From NCBI RefSeq assembly GCF_900167405.1, contig NZ_FUWO01000002.1, positions 1-64,000 on the forward strand: 64,000 bases of DNA, read 5' to 3'. This document shows positions 20,052 to 29,592 of the stretch, in pieces. The stretch comes from Globicatella sulfidifaciens DSM 15739. Its GTDB lineage: Bacteria; Bacillota; Bacilli; Lactobacillales; Aerococcaceae. Positions within the stretch are counted from its first letter, which is position 1. Every line of letters begins with the position of its first letter. The notes below the pieces were generated by a model that searched no databases, was not told the DNA's origin, and saw only the letters and a list, made by a program, of their open reading frames with translations. A program made the position numbers and the translations under genes.

Positions 20052-22601
20052 ATGAGTGAATTGTTTGATCAAAAAAGAGATTTCGAAACGATAAATTTAC
20101 CAGACGAAATGCGTAATTCATTCTTAGATTATGCGATGAGTGTTATTGTAGCTCGTGCGGTTCCCGATGTTCGTGACGGATTAAAACCAGTTCATCGTCG
20201 TATTCTTTATGGAATGAATGAATTAGGCGTAACACCCGATAAACCTTATAAAAAATCAGCGCGGATTGTTGGGGATGTTATGGGGAAATATCACCCTCAT
20301 GGTGACTCTGCTATCTACGAAGCGATGGTTCGGATGGCCCAACCTTTTAGTTATCGACAAATGCTAGTGGATGGCCATGGAAACTTTGGTTCTGTCGATG
20401 GAGATGGTGCCGCTGCGATGCGTTATACAGAAGCGAGAATGAGTAAAATTGCCTTAGAAATGTTGAAAGACATCAATAAGGATACGATTGATTTCCAAGA
20501 AAATTACTCTCAAGAAGAGAAAGAACCCGTTGTATTACCTGCGCGTTTCCCTAATTTATTAGTGAATGGCACAAGCGGAATTGCCGTAGGGATGGCAACC
20601 AATATTCCTCCACATAACCTTGGTGAAGTAATTGACGCTTTAAATTTATTAATGAAAAACCCTGATGTAACAGTCAATGAATTAATGGAAGTATTACCTG
20701 GACCCGATTTTCCTACAGGCGCAATCGTTATGGGGAAATCTGGCATTCGTAAAGCTTATGAAACCGGTAAAGGAAAAATAATTATTCGATCACGAGTAGA
20801 AATTGAACAACTTTCAAATGATCGTGAACGGATTGTTGTAACTGAAATTCCTTATGGTGTTAATAAAGCAAAAGTTGTTGAAAGAATTGCTGAATTAGCT
20901 CGAGAAAAGCGTATCGAAGGCATTACTTATGTTGCTGATGAATCAGGCCGTGAAGGTATGCGCATTGTTATTGATGTTAGACGCGATACCAGTGCCAATG
21001 TCGTTTTAAATAATTTATATAAATATACAGCTTTACAAGTATCTTTCGGATTTAATATGTTAGCCATTGATAAAGGTGTTCCAAAAGTACTTTCTTTAAT
21101 AGAAATCTTAGAAAAATATTTAGACCATCAAGTTGAAGTTATTCGTCGTCGTACGGCTTTTGAAAAACGTAAAGCAGAAGATCGCGCGCATATCTTAGAA
21201 GGTTTGCGTATCGCTTTAGATGTAATCGATGAAGTAATTGCCATTATTCGCGGTTCAAGAGAAGCTGAAATTGCCAAAAATACTTTAATTGAACGTTTTA
21301 ATTTAACGCCTATTCAAGCGCAAGCGATTTTAGATATGCGTTTGGTTCGTTTAACAGGTTTAGAACGTGAAAAAATCGACAAAGAATATGATGATTTAAT
21401 TGCGTTAATTCAAGATTTAACAGATATTTTAGCAAATGAAACGCGCGTTCTTGATATTATAGAAGATGAATTAGCGGATATTAAATTAAGATTTGACGAT
21501 GAACGTCGTACGGAATTACGTGTCGGAGAATTAACAAATATTGAAGATGAAGATTTAATTGAAGAAGAAAATGTTTTAATTGCATTGACAACCAATGGTT
21601 ATATTAAACGGATGACCCAAGATGAATTCCAAGTACAAAATCGTGGTGGTCGAGGCGTAAAAGGGATGGGACTAACCGATGATGATGAAATTCAATCATT
21701 AATTTCATGTTCAACACATGATACTCTCCTTTTCTTTACGAATTTAGGAAAAGTATACCGCACCAAAGGCTATGATATTCCGGAATATGGACGAACAGCT
21801 AAAGGATTACCGATTGTCAATTTAATTAATATTGAAAAAGATGAATATGTTAAAGAAATGATTAAAGTTCGTTCACAAGGAAAAGAAACCGATAAATACT
21901 TATTCTTTGTCACTAAACAAGGGGTCGTGAAACGTTCCGATGCCAATGAATTTACAAGTATCCGCAATAATGGGTTACGCGCGATTAATATGCGTGAAGA
22001 AGATGAGTTAATCAAAGTTCTGGTAACCAATGGTGGTGAAAATATTATTATTGGTACCCATAACGCTAATGCGATGGCTTTCAATGAAGAGGATGTACGT
22101 GTAATGGGACGAACAGCAACAGGTGTTCGTGGTGTGAAATTACGTGAAGGCGATTATGTTGTAGGGGCTGCTCTATTAAAACCAGACAGTGAGGTCTTAG
22201 TCGTTACTGAAAAAGGATATGGTAAACGTACCGCAGCTGCTGAATATAGCATTAAGAATCGTGGTGGATTAGGAGTTAAAACTTCTAACATCAGCGAAAA
22301 AAGTGGTAAACTTGCTGGTATTGTCACAATCGATAATCCAGAAGCTGAAGATTTAATGCTAATGACCGACCAAGGAGTTATTATTCGCTTTAATGTTGAC
22401 AGTATTTCTCAAACCTCAAGAGCTACTTTAGGGGTAAAAATGATAAGAGTCGATGATAATGCGATAGTTAGTTCTATTACAAAAATTATCAAAATAGATG
22501 ATGACATAGAAGAGGTTGAAACAGTAGAATCTGTTGATGATGAGGGTATGGAAGAAAACGACGACATAATTGCTGAAAATGATTCAGAATTAGAAGAATA
22601 A
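20052..22601 (+). CDS. gyrA: DNA gyrase subunit A
   Basis: DNA-breaking subunit of gyrase. It has 849 residues. Catalytic Tyr125 is in [11 protein letters not shown]. The quinolone-determining stretch [13 protein letters not shown] has wild-type-like Ser86 and Glu90. The C-terminal beta-pinwheel carries the GyrA box QNRGGRG, so supercoiling activity is expected. The protein ends in an acidic tail of about 35 residues rich in Asp/Glu. A few bases upstream, AAAGGAAATATA serves as ribosome site. Confidence 0.98.
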   Translation: MSELFDQKRDFETINLPDEMRNSFLDYAMSVIVARAVPDVRDGLKPVHRRILYGMNELGVTPDKPYKKSARIVGDVMGKYHPHGDSAIYEAMVRMAQPFSYRQMLVDGHGNFGSVDGDGAAAMRYTEARMSKIALEMLKDINKDTIDFQENYSQEEKEPVVLPARFPNLLVNGTSGIAVGMATNIPPHNLGEVIDALNLLMKNPDVTVNELMEVLPGPDFPTGAIVMGKSGIRKAYETGKGKIIIRSRVEIEQLSNDRERIVVTEIPYGVNKAKVVERIAELAREKRIEGITYVADESGREGMRIVIDVRRDTSANVVLNNLYKYTALQVSFGFNMLAIDKGVPKVLSLIEILEKYLDHQVEVIRRRTAFEKRKAEDRAHILEGLRIALDVIDEVIAIIRGSREAEIAKNTLIERFNLTPIQAQAILDMRLVRLTGLEREKIDKEYDDLIALIQDLTDILANETRVLDIIEDELADIKLRFDDERRTELRVGELTNIEDEDLIEEENVLIALTTNGYIKRMTQDEFQVQNRGGRGVKGMGLTDDDEIQSLISCSTHDTLLFFTNLGKVYRTKGYDIPEYGRTAKGLPIVNLINIEKDEYVKEMIKVRSQGKETDKYLFFVTKQGVVKRSDANEFTSIRNNGLRAINMREEDELIKVLVTNGGENIIIGTHNANAMAFNEEDVRVMGRTATGVRGVKLREGDYVVGAALLKPDSEVLVVTEKGYGKRTAAAEYSIKNRGGLGVKTSNISEKSGKLAGIVTIDNPEAEDLMLMTDQGVIIRFNVDSISQTSRATLGVKMIRVDDNAIVSSITKIIKIDDDIEEVETVESVDDEGMEENDDIIAENDSELEE

Positions 22602-22629
22602 CCATTTTTCAATATTTGATAAAAAGGTA

Positions 22630-22658
22630 TTGAAATAGAAAATATTTCACGGTATAAT
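22630..22658 (+). promoter_or_regulatory. Promoter of rpsF-ssb-rpsR
   Basis: TTGAAA (22630-22635), 17-bp spacer, TATAAT (22653-22658), in the gyrA-rpsF gap. Confidence 0.8.
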
Positions 22659-22694
22659 TAATAAATGTGAGTAATTAGCATTAATTTGCTATCG

Positions 22695-22736
22695 CTCCTT
22701 GCTCTATCTAGAATAGAGCCAAAAGACCAAAAGGAG
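22695..22736 (+). promoter_or_regulatory. S6:S18-type autoregulatory leader hairpin
   Basis: The outer helix CTCCTT (22695-22700)/AAGGAG (22731-22736) contains the rpsF Shine-Dalgarno. The inner helix is GCTCTAT (22701-22707)/ATAGAGC (22713-22719) with a 5-nt loop. The 11-nt one-sided bulge between them has the CC/A-rich look of the known S6:S18 operon leader. Pairing would hide the ribosome site when the S6-S18 complex binds. Confidence 0.7.
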
Positions 22737-22746
22737 GTATACAGTA

Positions 22747-23046
22747 ATGAGTCAAACAACAAAATATGAAATTTTATATATCATTCGTCCTGACTTAAAC
22801 GATGACGCTAAAAAAGAATTAGTTGAGCGTTTCGATAAAATTCTAACAGACAATGGTACGACAGTTGTTGAATCTAAAGACTGGGCGAAAAGACGCTTCG
22901 CATACGAAATTAACGATTATAAAGAAGGTATTTACCACTTAGTAAACGTTGAAGCTTCTGATGCAAAAGGTATCGATGAATTCGCTCGTTTAGCTTTAAT
23001 CAACCGTGACATTTTACGTCACATGATTGTTAAAATTGAAGACTAA
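22747..23046 (+). CDS. rpsF: 30S ribosomal protein S6
   Basis: 99-residue platform protein of the 30S subunit that binds 16S rRNA as a heterodimer with S18. It has the typical start [13 protein letters not shown] and core [10 protein letters not shown]. First gene of the rpsF-ssb-rpsR operon. Its ribosome site AAGGAGG lies in the 3' arm of the leader hairpin. Translation feedback by S6:S18 is the known control in bacteria. Confidence 0.97.
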   Translation: MSQTTKYEILYIIRPDLNDDAKKELVERFDKILTDNGTTVVESKDWAKRRFAYEINDYKEGIYHLVNVEASDAKGIDEFARLALINRDILRHMIVKIED

Positions 23047-23048
23047 TT

Positions 23049-23064
23049 TGTTTCACGTGAAACA
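23049..23064. other. parS: parS centromere site 1
   Basis: TGTTTCACGTGAAACA is a perfect 16-bp palindrome identical to the Firmicute ParB/Spo0J parS consensus. It lies in the 38-bp gap between rpsF and ssb, about 9 kb from the dnaA-dnaN origin. It would load ParB for origin segregation and SMC recruitment. Confidence 0.93.
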
Positions 23065-23084
23065 TTTCAAAGGAGGACCTTGTT

Positions 23085-23576
23085 ATGAATAATGTACAAT
23101 TGATTGGACGTCTAACTCGTGATATAGACTTAAGAAAAACACCGCAAGGTGATTCAGTAGGCCGTTTTACACTTGCTGTCGATCGTAACTATAAAAATAA
23201 ACAAGGTGAATATGATGCCGATTTTATTAATTGTACTATTTGGCGCGGTGCCGCAGATATTTTAGCTCGTTATGCACAAAAAGGGACTAAAATTGCTGTA
23301 GATGGCAATATCCGTACCGGTAGTTATGAAAATCAACAAGGCCAAAGAGTTTATACAACAGAAGTTTATGTTAATAATTTCTATTTTGTAGAATCAAGAT
23401 CACAAAGAAATGATCAAGGACCAGCATCATCCAACTTTGAAAATTCAACCTATAATAATCAATCAAGTCAACAAAATAACTTTTCGTTCAATAATGATTT
23501 TAATCAATCATCTTCTCCATTTGATGATTTCAATGGATCGTCGGTTGATATTTCTGAGGACGATTTACCATTTTAA
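23085..23576 (+). CDS. ssb: Single-stranded DNA-binding protein
   Basis: 163-residue SSB that coats single-stranded DNA. OB fold at about 1-105 (MNNVQLIGRLTRDIDLR, FINCTIWRGAADILARY, in parts), then a disordered Asn/Gln/Ser-rich linker, and the acidic interaction tip DDLPF at the C terminus. It sits between rpsF and rpsR as in most Firmicutes. AAAGGAGG precedes the ATG. Confidence 0.97.
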   Translation: MNNVQLIGRLTRDIDLRKTPQGDSVGRFTLAVDRNYKNKQGEYDADFINCTIWRGAADILARYAQKGTKIAVDGNIRTGSYENQQGQRVYTTEVYVNNFYFVESRSQRNDQGPASSNFENSTYNNQSSQQNNFSFNNDFNQSSSPFDDFNGSSVDISEDDLPF

Positions 23577-23599
23577 TAGAATTTAAGGAGGAATAAAAC

Positions 23600-23833
23600 A
23601 TGGCACAACGTCGTGGAGGAAGACGCAGAAGAAAAGTATGTTTTTTCTGTGCAAACCATATTGATCACCCAGATTACAAAGATGTTGAATTATTAAAACG
23701 TTTTGTATCAGAAAAAGGTAAAATTTTACCTCGTCGTGTAACTGGTACATGTGCAAAACATCAACGTGCGTTAACATTAGCAATTAAACGTGCAAGAATT
23801 ATGGGATTATTACCATTCTCTGTACAAGACTAA
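23600..23833 (+). CDS. rpsR: 30S ribosomal protein S18 (cysteine-rich form)
   Basis: 77-residue partner of S6. Core [22 protein letters not shown] and the C-terminal [12 protein letters not shown] are standard. Unusually, it keeps a CxxC pair (Cys14, Cys17 in VCFFCANH) and a later CAKH, the ligand set expected for a zinc-binding S18. Many Bacillales and Enterococcus copies have lost these cysteines, as I recall them. Last gene of the operon; a strong terminator follows. Confidence 0.96.
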   Translation: MAQRRGGRRRRKVCFFCANHIDHPDYKDVELLKRFVSEKGKILPRRVTGTCAKHQRALTLAIKRARIMGLLPFSVQD

Positions 23834-23870
23834 AAAATAATATTTATAAACTGGAATGAAAATTCCAGAG

Positions 23871-23913
23871 AAAAGCCGAGAAACATTTCAAAATGAGATG
23901 CTTCTCGGCTTTT
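23871..23913 (+). terminator. Terminator of rpsF-ssb-rpsR
   Basis: AAAAGCCGAG (23871-23880) pairs with CTCGGCTTTT (23904-23913), followed by T-rich sequence. Typical intrinsic terminator about 40 bp past the rpsR stop. Confidence 0.9.
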
Positions 23914-23929
23914 CATATGACTTTGAATT

Positions 23930-25380
23930 AGGACAAAGTATATATACTATTACTTTGCTTTTTATACGGACTTCGCTTTTTTTATTAATGATATTAACAA
24001 CTGTATTAAACGATTTTTGGAACTTTGTTTAAATTATCCTAAGTCTATTTTAAAAAGCCAATAGTTTCTTATAAAAAAATTCAACTGATGAAAAGCATCA
24101 ACTGGGATATTTTAACTATTGTCTAAACTTTATTTCACATTCACTGATGGTACCCTATTTCCAAAAAGAATGAATAGTCATAATATCATTAGAGAAAACT
24201 TTGAATACTATCTCACTCTTATAAAAGTAATATCTCCTAACTACCAGATAGAATTATAATCGTTTAGATCGAATCATACGCAACAACGAATGGTTTAATT
24301 AGTCACTATAGGTTTGAGTATGGCGAAAAACTCAATGCGATTGATTAATTTACTTAGAACCCTTTTGAGTGTATGGTTAAGAGTTGTAATACGACTATTC
24401 GAACTTTTGGTTTATTTAATAGATATTTACATCTAGTCGTGTAAGGAGAATAATAATTTGTATAATAAATGATTAAATAAGATAGTATTATTTTTTACTT
24501 GGATGTTCGAAGTACATAGTATATTTAGGAATACTATATGAGTTGCTTGTGATTTTGCTCTTAAAAATATATTAAAAAGTAATTTATATCATGGAATATT
24601 TTCATTCACAAGCTCGTGTATCATTTTGAGACATATTTTGCTTAATTATTAAGAATAGATAAAGTTTAGCGATTTATTTTTTTGATTTTTATGAAAATGA
24701 AAACTACATCCAAAAAAGGCCGTTTTTGTGTCTCAAAATGAGACATCTTGAAAATTAATGAAAACAAAAAGAGGCTTATTTTTATCGTTTTTAATATTTG
24801 TGCTGCAATTGGAATGCTTACATTGTTCAATTAGTTTTCAGATGAAAATATTTTACCTGGTTATGAAAAATGAAACTTTGTGAAAAAGATTTTTCTTTAT
24901 CCAATTAAGTTTGTTCTCATAACTCCAGCTGAGTAAATCTTCCTTTATTGATACAGTGATTCTTTAGGGAATAATCGATTTGGATTAGAAACATTATAAT
25001 AATTAAAAATTTAAATTATGACTGTTGCTGACTATTTTTTGAGATATTTTTGTAAATTTTATATTTTTGATAGACGTTTTTTTGATAAGTCTCTTAAGTC
25101 TGGTTGCGAAGAACTCCTAGCTTTAACCAATACATATCGATGACGTTCATTGTTAAAGGTTATTATTTATTATATCTTTTTCCACTCAACACTAAATTGA
25201 TGTAACAGTGCACTTATTAAAAGATAATCTTTTACCAATTACTTTCTATACCTATTTATAAGACATATTGTGTAAGAAGTATTTGCAATGTTATGATTAT
25301 GATACTAAAGTGCATCAAGTATAACTAACTAAATTATATTATTTATACTTCTTTTGTATTCTTTATATAGTTTCTTTTAC
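23930..25380. other. 1.45-kb gene-free AT-rich spacer between rpsR and gdpP
   Basis: No open frame longer than about 45 codons with a ribosome site in any frame; stops are dense on both strands. The only short candidate is at about 24758-24884 (42 codons, hydrophobic start), which I do not accept as a gene. Structure seen: two 17-bp palindromes at 24617-24633 and 24729-24745, and AAAAAGGCCGTTTTT near 24712. The stretch may be a decayed gene or insertion, or hold an untranslated RNA. It is bracketed by two parS sites. Confidence 0.6.
24617..24745. repeat. Pair of TGTCTCA-N3-TGAGACA palindromes 112 bp apart
   Basis: The right copy (24729-24745) is TGTCTCAAAATGAGACA, a perfect 7-bp inverted repeat around 3 nt. 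The left copy (24617-24633), TGTATCATTTTGAGACA, is the same site in the other orientation with one changed base. Two such sites in gene-free DNA suggest protein binding. No regulator is identified. Confidence 0.7.
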
Positions 25381-25387
25381 TTAAATA

Positions 25388-25403
25388 TGTTTCACGTGAA
25401 ACA
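25388..25403. other. parS: parS centromere site 2
   Basis: Second perfect TGTTTCACGTGAAACA, 2.3 kb from the first and about 47 bp before the gdpP promoter -10. parA and parB are not in the window. Confidence 0.93.
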
Positions 25404-25438
25404 TTAATGGGTAAATAGATATCAATTACCGGATATGT

Positions 25439-25444
25439 TATAAT
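25439..25444 (+). promoter_or_regulatory. -10 element of gdpP
   Basis: TATAAT at 25439-25444 with a weak -35 (TAGATA, 25416-25421, 17-bp spacer). Predicted transcription start falls on or next to the first ATG at 25451, which bears on the choice of translation start. Confidence 0.45.
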
Positions 25445-25450
25445 AGATTA

Positions 25451-27466
25451 ATGAGAAATGAGGTGGTTTTAATTAAAATAGACCGTGTAAAAAACTTTCT
25501 AAATTTTTTTCACCAACTTGAACTAAGTTGGCAAATATATTCCATACTTTTAATTTACATTATTATAATGCTAACTGCTTTTGTTTTAAAAATTGAAATT
25601 GGTATTTTACTTCTACTTTTGTTAATAGCAATCTTCATTTTTATCTATTATTATACGAATCGTTTTGTATCTAGAATAAAAATGATTGCTAATCAATTAG
25701 CGAAAGATATTATAGTTGTAAATGAAAAGGTATATGATAACTCAGTCATTGGGATTTTATTATATGATCAAGATCATCGATTATCTTGGGGAAATTCACT
25801 GGCAAATTCAATCATAAATTATAAAAATGCTGTAGGCCAAAAATTGGAAGATATTAATCCTGATTTAATGACTATTATTGAAATCATTGATAAGGAATGG
25901 CAAGTGATAACATATAATGAAAAACATTATCGAGTTTCACATGATGTCAACAGTCGTGCTATCTATTGGATTGAATTTGAAAATGAATATAATATTCAGC
26001 AACAATATAAAAATAATCGTATTGTTTATGGATATTTACTATTAGATGATTTCGATGAAGTAGTACAGTCTTTAGATGATCAAGAAGCATCTAATTTTGA
26101 TGCAGATCTTATCAATGAACTTAATAATTGGGCACAACAACAAGATATTTATATTAAAAGGATAGAAGATGATAAGTTCATACTTCTATTAAATGTTAAA
26201 ACCTTAGAAAAGTTAGAAAATCAAAAATTTAAATATTTTAGTGAAATTCGTGAAAAATATTATGCTAGAAATATTCCAATATCGATGAGTATTGGGATAG
26301 CCTATTCAAAAGATGATAAAGTGAAAATTAATCGGTTAGCAAAAGAGGCTCAAATGAATTTAGATTTGGCTTTAGGGCGTGGTGGCGACCAAGTGGTTGT
26401 CAAAATGGATGAAGAACCCGCAAGATTTTATGGTGGCGATACAAATCCTACTGAAAAACGTACCAATACCCGATCGAAATTAGTTTATCAGGCTTTAATT
26501 AATCAAATTGATCAAGCTAGTAATGTTATTATCAGTGGCCATAAGTACCCGGATATGGACTCATTAAGTTCTGCATTAGGAATTTATAAAATTGCAACTG
26601 AACGACGGAAATTAGCAAAAATCATTATTAATGAATCCACTTTTAATACTGATATTAAAAATCTATTGAATAGTCCACAAATTAGTTATAATTTAAAAAA
26701 TATATTCATTGATTCAGAAACAGCTAAGACATATTTAAATCCAAAAACATTATTAATATTAGTTGACCATCATCGCCCTTCTTTATCAGAAGCAGAACAA
26801 TTATTTGTATATGGTCTAAATATTGTTGTGATTGATCATCACCGTCGAAGTGAAGAATTTCCTAAACAAACGGTATTAACCTATATTGAAACGACAGCTT
26901 CTTCAACGAGTGAATTGATTACTGAGTTCTTTATGAATGTACGCAATGATAGTGAACCGGTTAATCGTTTCGAAGCAACGGCTTTATTGGCTGGAATTAT
27001 TGTAGATACCAATAATTTTAGTATGAGGACAGGTTCCAGAACATTTGATGCTGCGAGTTATTTAAAATCACGTGGAGCCGATACAGAGCAAATTCAAAGA
27101 ATGTTACAAGAAGATTTATTGGAAGTTAAAAAGCGTAATCAATTAATCGAACGTACAGAATTTTATGATTCAGTTTATGCGATTACTCAAAGTGAATCAG
27201 GTCTTCCAATTGATAATGTGACAGCAGCTCAAGCTGCAGATGGTATGTTATCTTTAACACATGTGGAAGCTGCTTTTGTTATTTTCCAAAGAACGATGAC
27301 ATCTATTGGTATTAGCGCACGAAGTTTAGGTAAGATCAATGTGCAAAAAATTATGGAATCATTAGGTGGCGGTGGACATTTATCAAATGCAGCAGCACAA
27401 TTAGAAAATATAACGGTTGACGAAGCAAAGGATTTGTTATTGCAAGCGATTAATCAGAATAAGTAA
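25451..27466 (+). CDS. gdpP: GdpP, cyclic-di-AMP phosphodiesterase (DHH family)
   Basis: Membrane enzyme that hydrolyses c-di-AMP and so affects turgor, cell wall and beta-lactam tolerance. It has 671 residues: two membrane spans (about 28-48 and 50-68), a PAS-like region (about 90-180), a degenerate GGDEF domain (about 190-320, no GGDEF motif), then DHH/DHHA1 with GHKYPDMDS at 363-371, VDHHRP and GGGGH near the C terminus. The start is uncertain: ATG 25451 has no upstream ribosome site, while GAGGTGG at 25460-25466 would serve an ATT codon at 25472. It runs into rplI (13-bp gap) as in other Firmicutes. Confidence 0.93.
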   Translation: MRNEVVLIKIDRVKNFLNFFHQLELSWQIYSILLIYIIIMLTAFVLKIEIGILLLLLLIAIFIFIYYYTNRFVSRIKMIANQLAKDIIVVNEKVYDNSVIGILLYDQDHRLSWGNSLANSIINYKNAVGQKLEDINPDLMTIIEIIDKEWQVITYNEKHYRVSHDVNSRAIYWIEFENEYNIQQQYKNNRIVYGYLLLDDFDEVVQSLDDQEASNFDADLINELNNWAQQQDIYIKRIEDDKFILLLNVKTLEKLENQKFKYFSEIREKYYARNIPISMSIGIAYSKDDKVKINRLAKEAQMNLDLALGRGGDQVVVKMDEEPARFYGGDTNPTEKRTNTRSKLVYQALINQIDQASNVIISGHKYPDMDSLSSALGIYKIATERRKLAKIIINESTFNTDIKNLLNSPQISYNLKNIFIDSETAKTYLNPKTLLILVDHHRPSLSEAEQLFVYGLNIVVIDHHRRSEEFPKQTVLTYIETTASSTSELITEFFMNVRNDSEPVNRFEATALLAGIIVDTNNFSMRTGSRTFDAASYLKSRGADTEQIQRMLQEDLLEVKKRNQLIERTEFYDSVYAITQSESGLPIDNVTAAQAADGMLSLTHVEAAFVIFQRTMTSIGISARSLGKINVQKIMESLGGGGHLSNAAAQLENITVDEAKDLLLQAINQNK

Positions 27467-27479
27467 TGGAGGTTTTTTA

Positions 27480-27929
27480 ATGAAAGTTATATTATTACAA
27501 GATGTCAAAAAACAAGGTAAAAAAGGTCAAGTAATTGAAGTTTCAGATGGTTATGGACGTAACTATTTAATAAAGAATGGTTTAGCTAAATTAGCTGATG
27601 CGCCTTCAATGAACCAATTAAAAGCGCAAAAGGCTGCACAGCAAAGACAAGAAGCAGAAGAATTAGCTGAAGCAAAAGAGATTAAAGCTTTTATTGAAAA
27701 AGAAGACACGGTTGTTGAAATTAAAGCTAAAGCAGGAGATGGTCGTTTATTTGGTACCATCCCATCAAAACAGATAGCAGAAGAATTGAAAAAACAATAT
27801 AAAATTGAAATTGATAGAAGAAAAATTCAAATGGAACAAAATTTATCATCATTGGGGTATCATAATGTTGAAGTCAAATTATTCCAAGATGTATTTGCTA
27901 AAATAAAGGTTCATGTTGTTGAAATTTAA
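27480..27929 (+). CDS. rplI: 50S ribosomal protein L9
   Basis: 149 residues from ATG 27480 ([21 protein letters not shown]), with GGAGG upstream. An in-frame extension to 27417 lies inside gdpP and is rejected. Two globular RNA-binding domains are joined by a long Ala/Glu/Lys helix (about 45-80), the L9 hallmark. Part of the conserved gdpP-rplI-dnaB order. Confidence 0.97.
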   Translation: MKVILLQDVKKQGKKGQVIEVSDGYGRNYLIKNGLAKLADAPSMNQLKAQKAAQQRQEAEELAEAKEIKAFIEKEDTVVEIKAKAGDGRLFGTIPSKQIAEELKKQYKIEIDRRKIQMEQNLSSLGYHNVEVKLFQDVFAKIKVHVVEI

Positions 27930-27969
27930 AATATAAATAAGTTAATAATCAATTATTTTATATAAAATG

Positions 27970-28003
27970 CTAGACCTTACTGAAAAAGGTCTAGTTTTTG
28001 TTT
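27970..28003 (+). terminator. Terminator after gdpP-rplI
   Basis: CTAGACCTT (27970-27978) and AAGGTCTAG (27986-27994) form a perfect stem followed by a T-rich run. It separates rplI from dnaB. Confidence 0.88.
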
Positions 28004-28027
28004 TTAAAGATTATAATATGATGGGAG

Positions 28028-28075
28028 TAATTGCGACGTTCAAGTTCAGATATTTGACCTTGCAACTCCCCTTTT
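28028..28075 (+). promoter_or_regulatory. Possible promoter and hairpin upstream of dnaB
   Basis: TTGCAA, 17 bp, TAAACT can be read as a weak promoter ending about 30 bp before dnaB. GGGAGT and ACTCCC in the same stretch are complementary with a further TGC/GCA pair, so the -35 region sits in a hairpin. Function is unknown. Confidence 0.35.
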
Positions 28076-28121
28076 CATTTAGTAAACTAGAGAAGAAATA
28101 CTATTAAGGAGGGTCCTAATT

Positions 28122-29498
28122 ATGGAATTAGTATCGAATGAGCGTGTAATGCCACACGATACATTAGCCGAACAATCAGTCCTTGGGGCATTACTTGTTG
28201 ATCCCTCTAAAATGGGAACTGTACAGGCGGTTTTAGAAAAAGACGACTTCTATCGTCAATCACACAAATTAATATTTGAAGCCATTGAGAAGGTTTTTGA
28301 TCGCGATGGTTCATTTGATATCGGGAATATTCAAATATATTTAGATGCGAATGATGCATTAGAAAATATTGGTGGTGCAGAATATCTGGTTGAAGTGATT
28401 TCCAAAGCACCATCAACTGTTTATGTGGAGAATTATGCCAATACTGTAAAAAGTAATTCAATTTTAAGAAAATTGATTGTGTCATCGACTCAAATTATGA
28501 ATGATGCTTATGCGGCTGGCGAAGATGTACAAGATGTTTTGGATAAGAGTGAAAAGCTGATTCTATCGATTGGTGAAAATAATCATAGCAATCGTCCTAA
28601 AGAAATGCAAAAGTTAGTTCAAGAAGCATTTGAAAGAATAATTGAACTATCTGAAACTCAAACTGATGTCGTTGGATTACCTTCAGGCTACGCTGATTTA
28701 GATAAATTGACAAGTGGTTTCCAACCAGATCAGTTGATTATTCTGGCAGCGCGGCCATCCGTTGGTAAAACCGCTTTCGCTTTAAATATTGCTCAAAATG
28801 TTGCTACCAAGTCAAAAGTACCGGTAATTATATTTTCCTTAGAGATGGGTGCAATTGATATGGTTAACCGGATGATTTGTGCTGAAGGTAACATTCACGC
28901 AGGTAATTTGAAAACCGGTCAATTGACAGAGGATGAGTGGAATAGTTTAACAGTTGCTGCGGATACCTTACGAGAAGCGCCAATCTTTATTGATGATACA
29001 GCAGGAATTCGTGTCTCTGAAATTAGAGCAAAATGCCGTCGATTAAAACAAGAACATCCTGAACTTGGGTTAATTGTAATAGACTATTTACAATTAATTG
29101 AAGGAAGTGGACAAGAAAACAGACAACAAGAAGTTTCTGAAATTTCACGACAATTGAAGAAATTAGCCAAAGAATTAGGAGTACCTGTCATAGCGCTTTC
29201 ACAATTATCGCGTGGATTAGAACATCGCCAAAATAAACGTCCAATGTTAAGTGATATTCGTGAGTCGGGATCGATTGAACAGGATGCGGATATTGTTGCA
29301 TTTTTATACCGTGAAGATTATCACCAACAAGAAGGCGATGAAGAGGTCGAACATAATGATGATTTACCTGATAATAGTGTGGAAATTATTGTTGCTAAAA
29401 ACCGTAGTGGTGCCCGGGATACGGTTAGACTCCTTTTTACTAAAGAATATAATAAATTCTCGAGTTTAACATTTGCTGAAATTCCGCCTACATTATAA
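28122..29498 (+). CDS. dnaB: Replicative DNA helicase DnaB (B. subtilis DnaC)
   Basis: Hexameric 5'-3' helicase at the replication fork. It has 458 residues. The N-terminal helical domain (about 10-110) begins MPHDTLAEQSVLGALL; then the linker and a RecA-like motor with Walker A ARPSVGKTAFALN and Walker B LIVIDYLQLI follow. The AAGGAGG ribosome site is close to the ATG. No intein or frameshift is seen. Confidence 0.97.
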   Translation: MELVSNERVMPHDTLAEQSVLGALLVDPSKMGTVQAVLEKDDFYRQSHKLIFEAIEKVFDRDGSFDIGNIQIYLDANDALENIGGAEYLVEVISKAPSTVYVENYANTVKSNSILRKLIVSSTQIMNDAYAAGEDVQDVLDKSEKLILSIGENNHSNRPKEMQKLVQEAFERIIELSETQTDVVGLPSGYADLDKLTSGFQPDQLIILAARPSVGKTAFALNIAQNVATKSKVPVIIFSLEMGAIDMVNRMICAEGNIHAGNLKTGQLTEDEWNSLTVAADTLREAPIFIDDTAGIRVSEIRAKCRRLKQEHPELGLIVIDYLQLIEGSGQENRQQEVSEISRQLKKLAKELGVPVIALSQLSRGLEHRQNKRPMLSDIRESGSIEQDADIVAFLYREDYHQQEGDEEVEHNDDLPDNSVEIIVAKNRSGARDTVRLLFTKEYNKFSSLTFAEIPPTL

Positions 29499-29542
29499 TG
29501 CCCAGTGTTCAGTCTAAATTCGTTATCTATCAATAAAAGAAG

Positions 29543-29592
29543 AGCCTAATAGCTACTCTCTCTAACATAGAGTGATCGCTATTAGGCTTTTT
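29543..29592 (+). terminator. Bidirectional terminator between dnaB and the CDF gene
   Basis: Perfect 11-nt arms AGCCTAATAGC (29543-29553) and GCTATTAGGCT (29578-29588) with a T-run on the plus side and A-rich sequence on the other. The distal arm overlaps the last codons of the convergent CDF gene. Confidence 0.9.

Noticed and set aside
24758-24884. Short frame starting MKTKRGLFLSFL in the spacer
   Set aside because: 42 codons, no ribosome site, no homology recognised; kept only as part of the gene-free spacer description.
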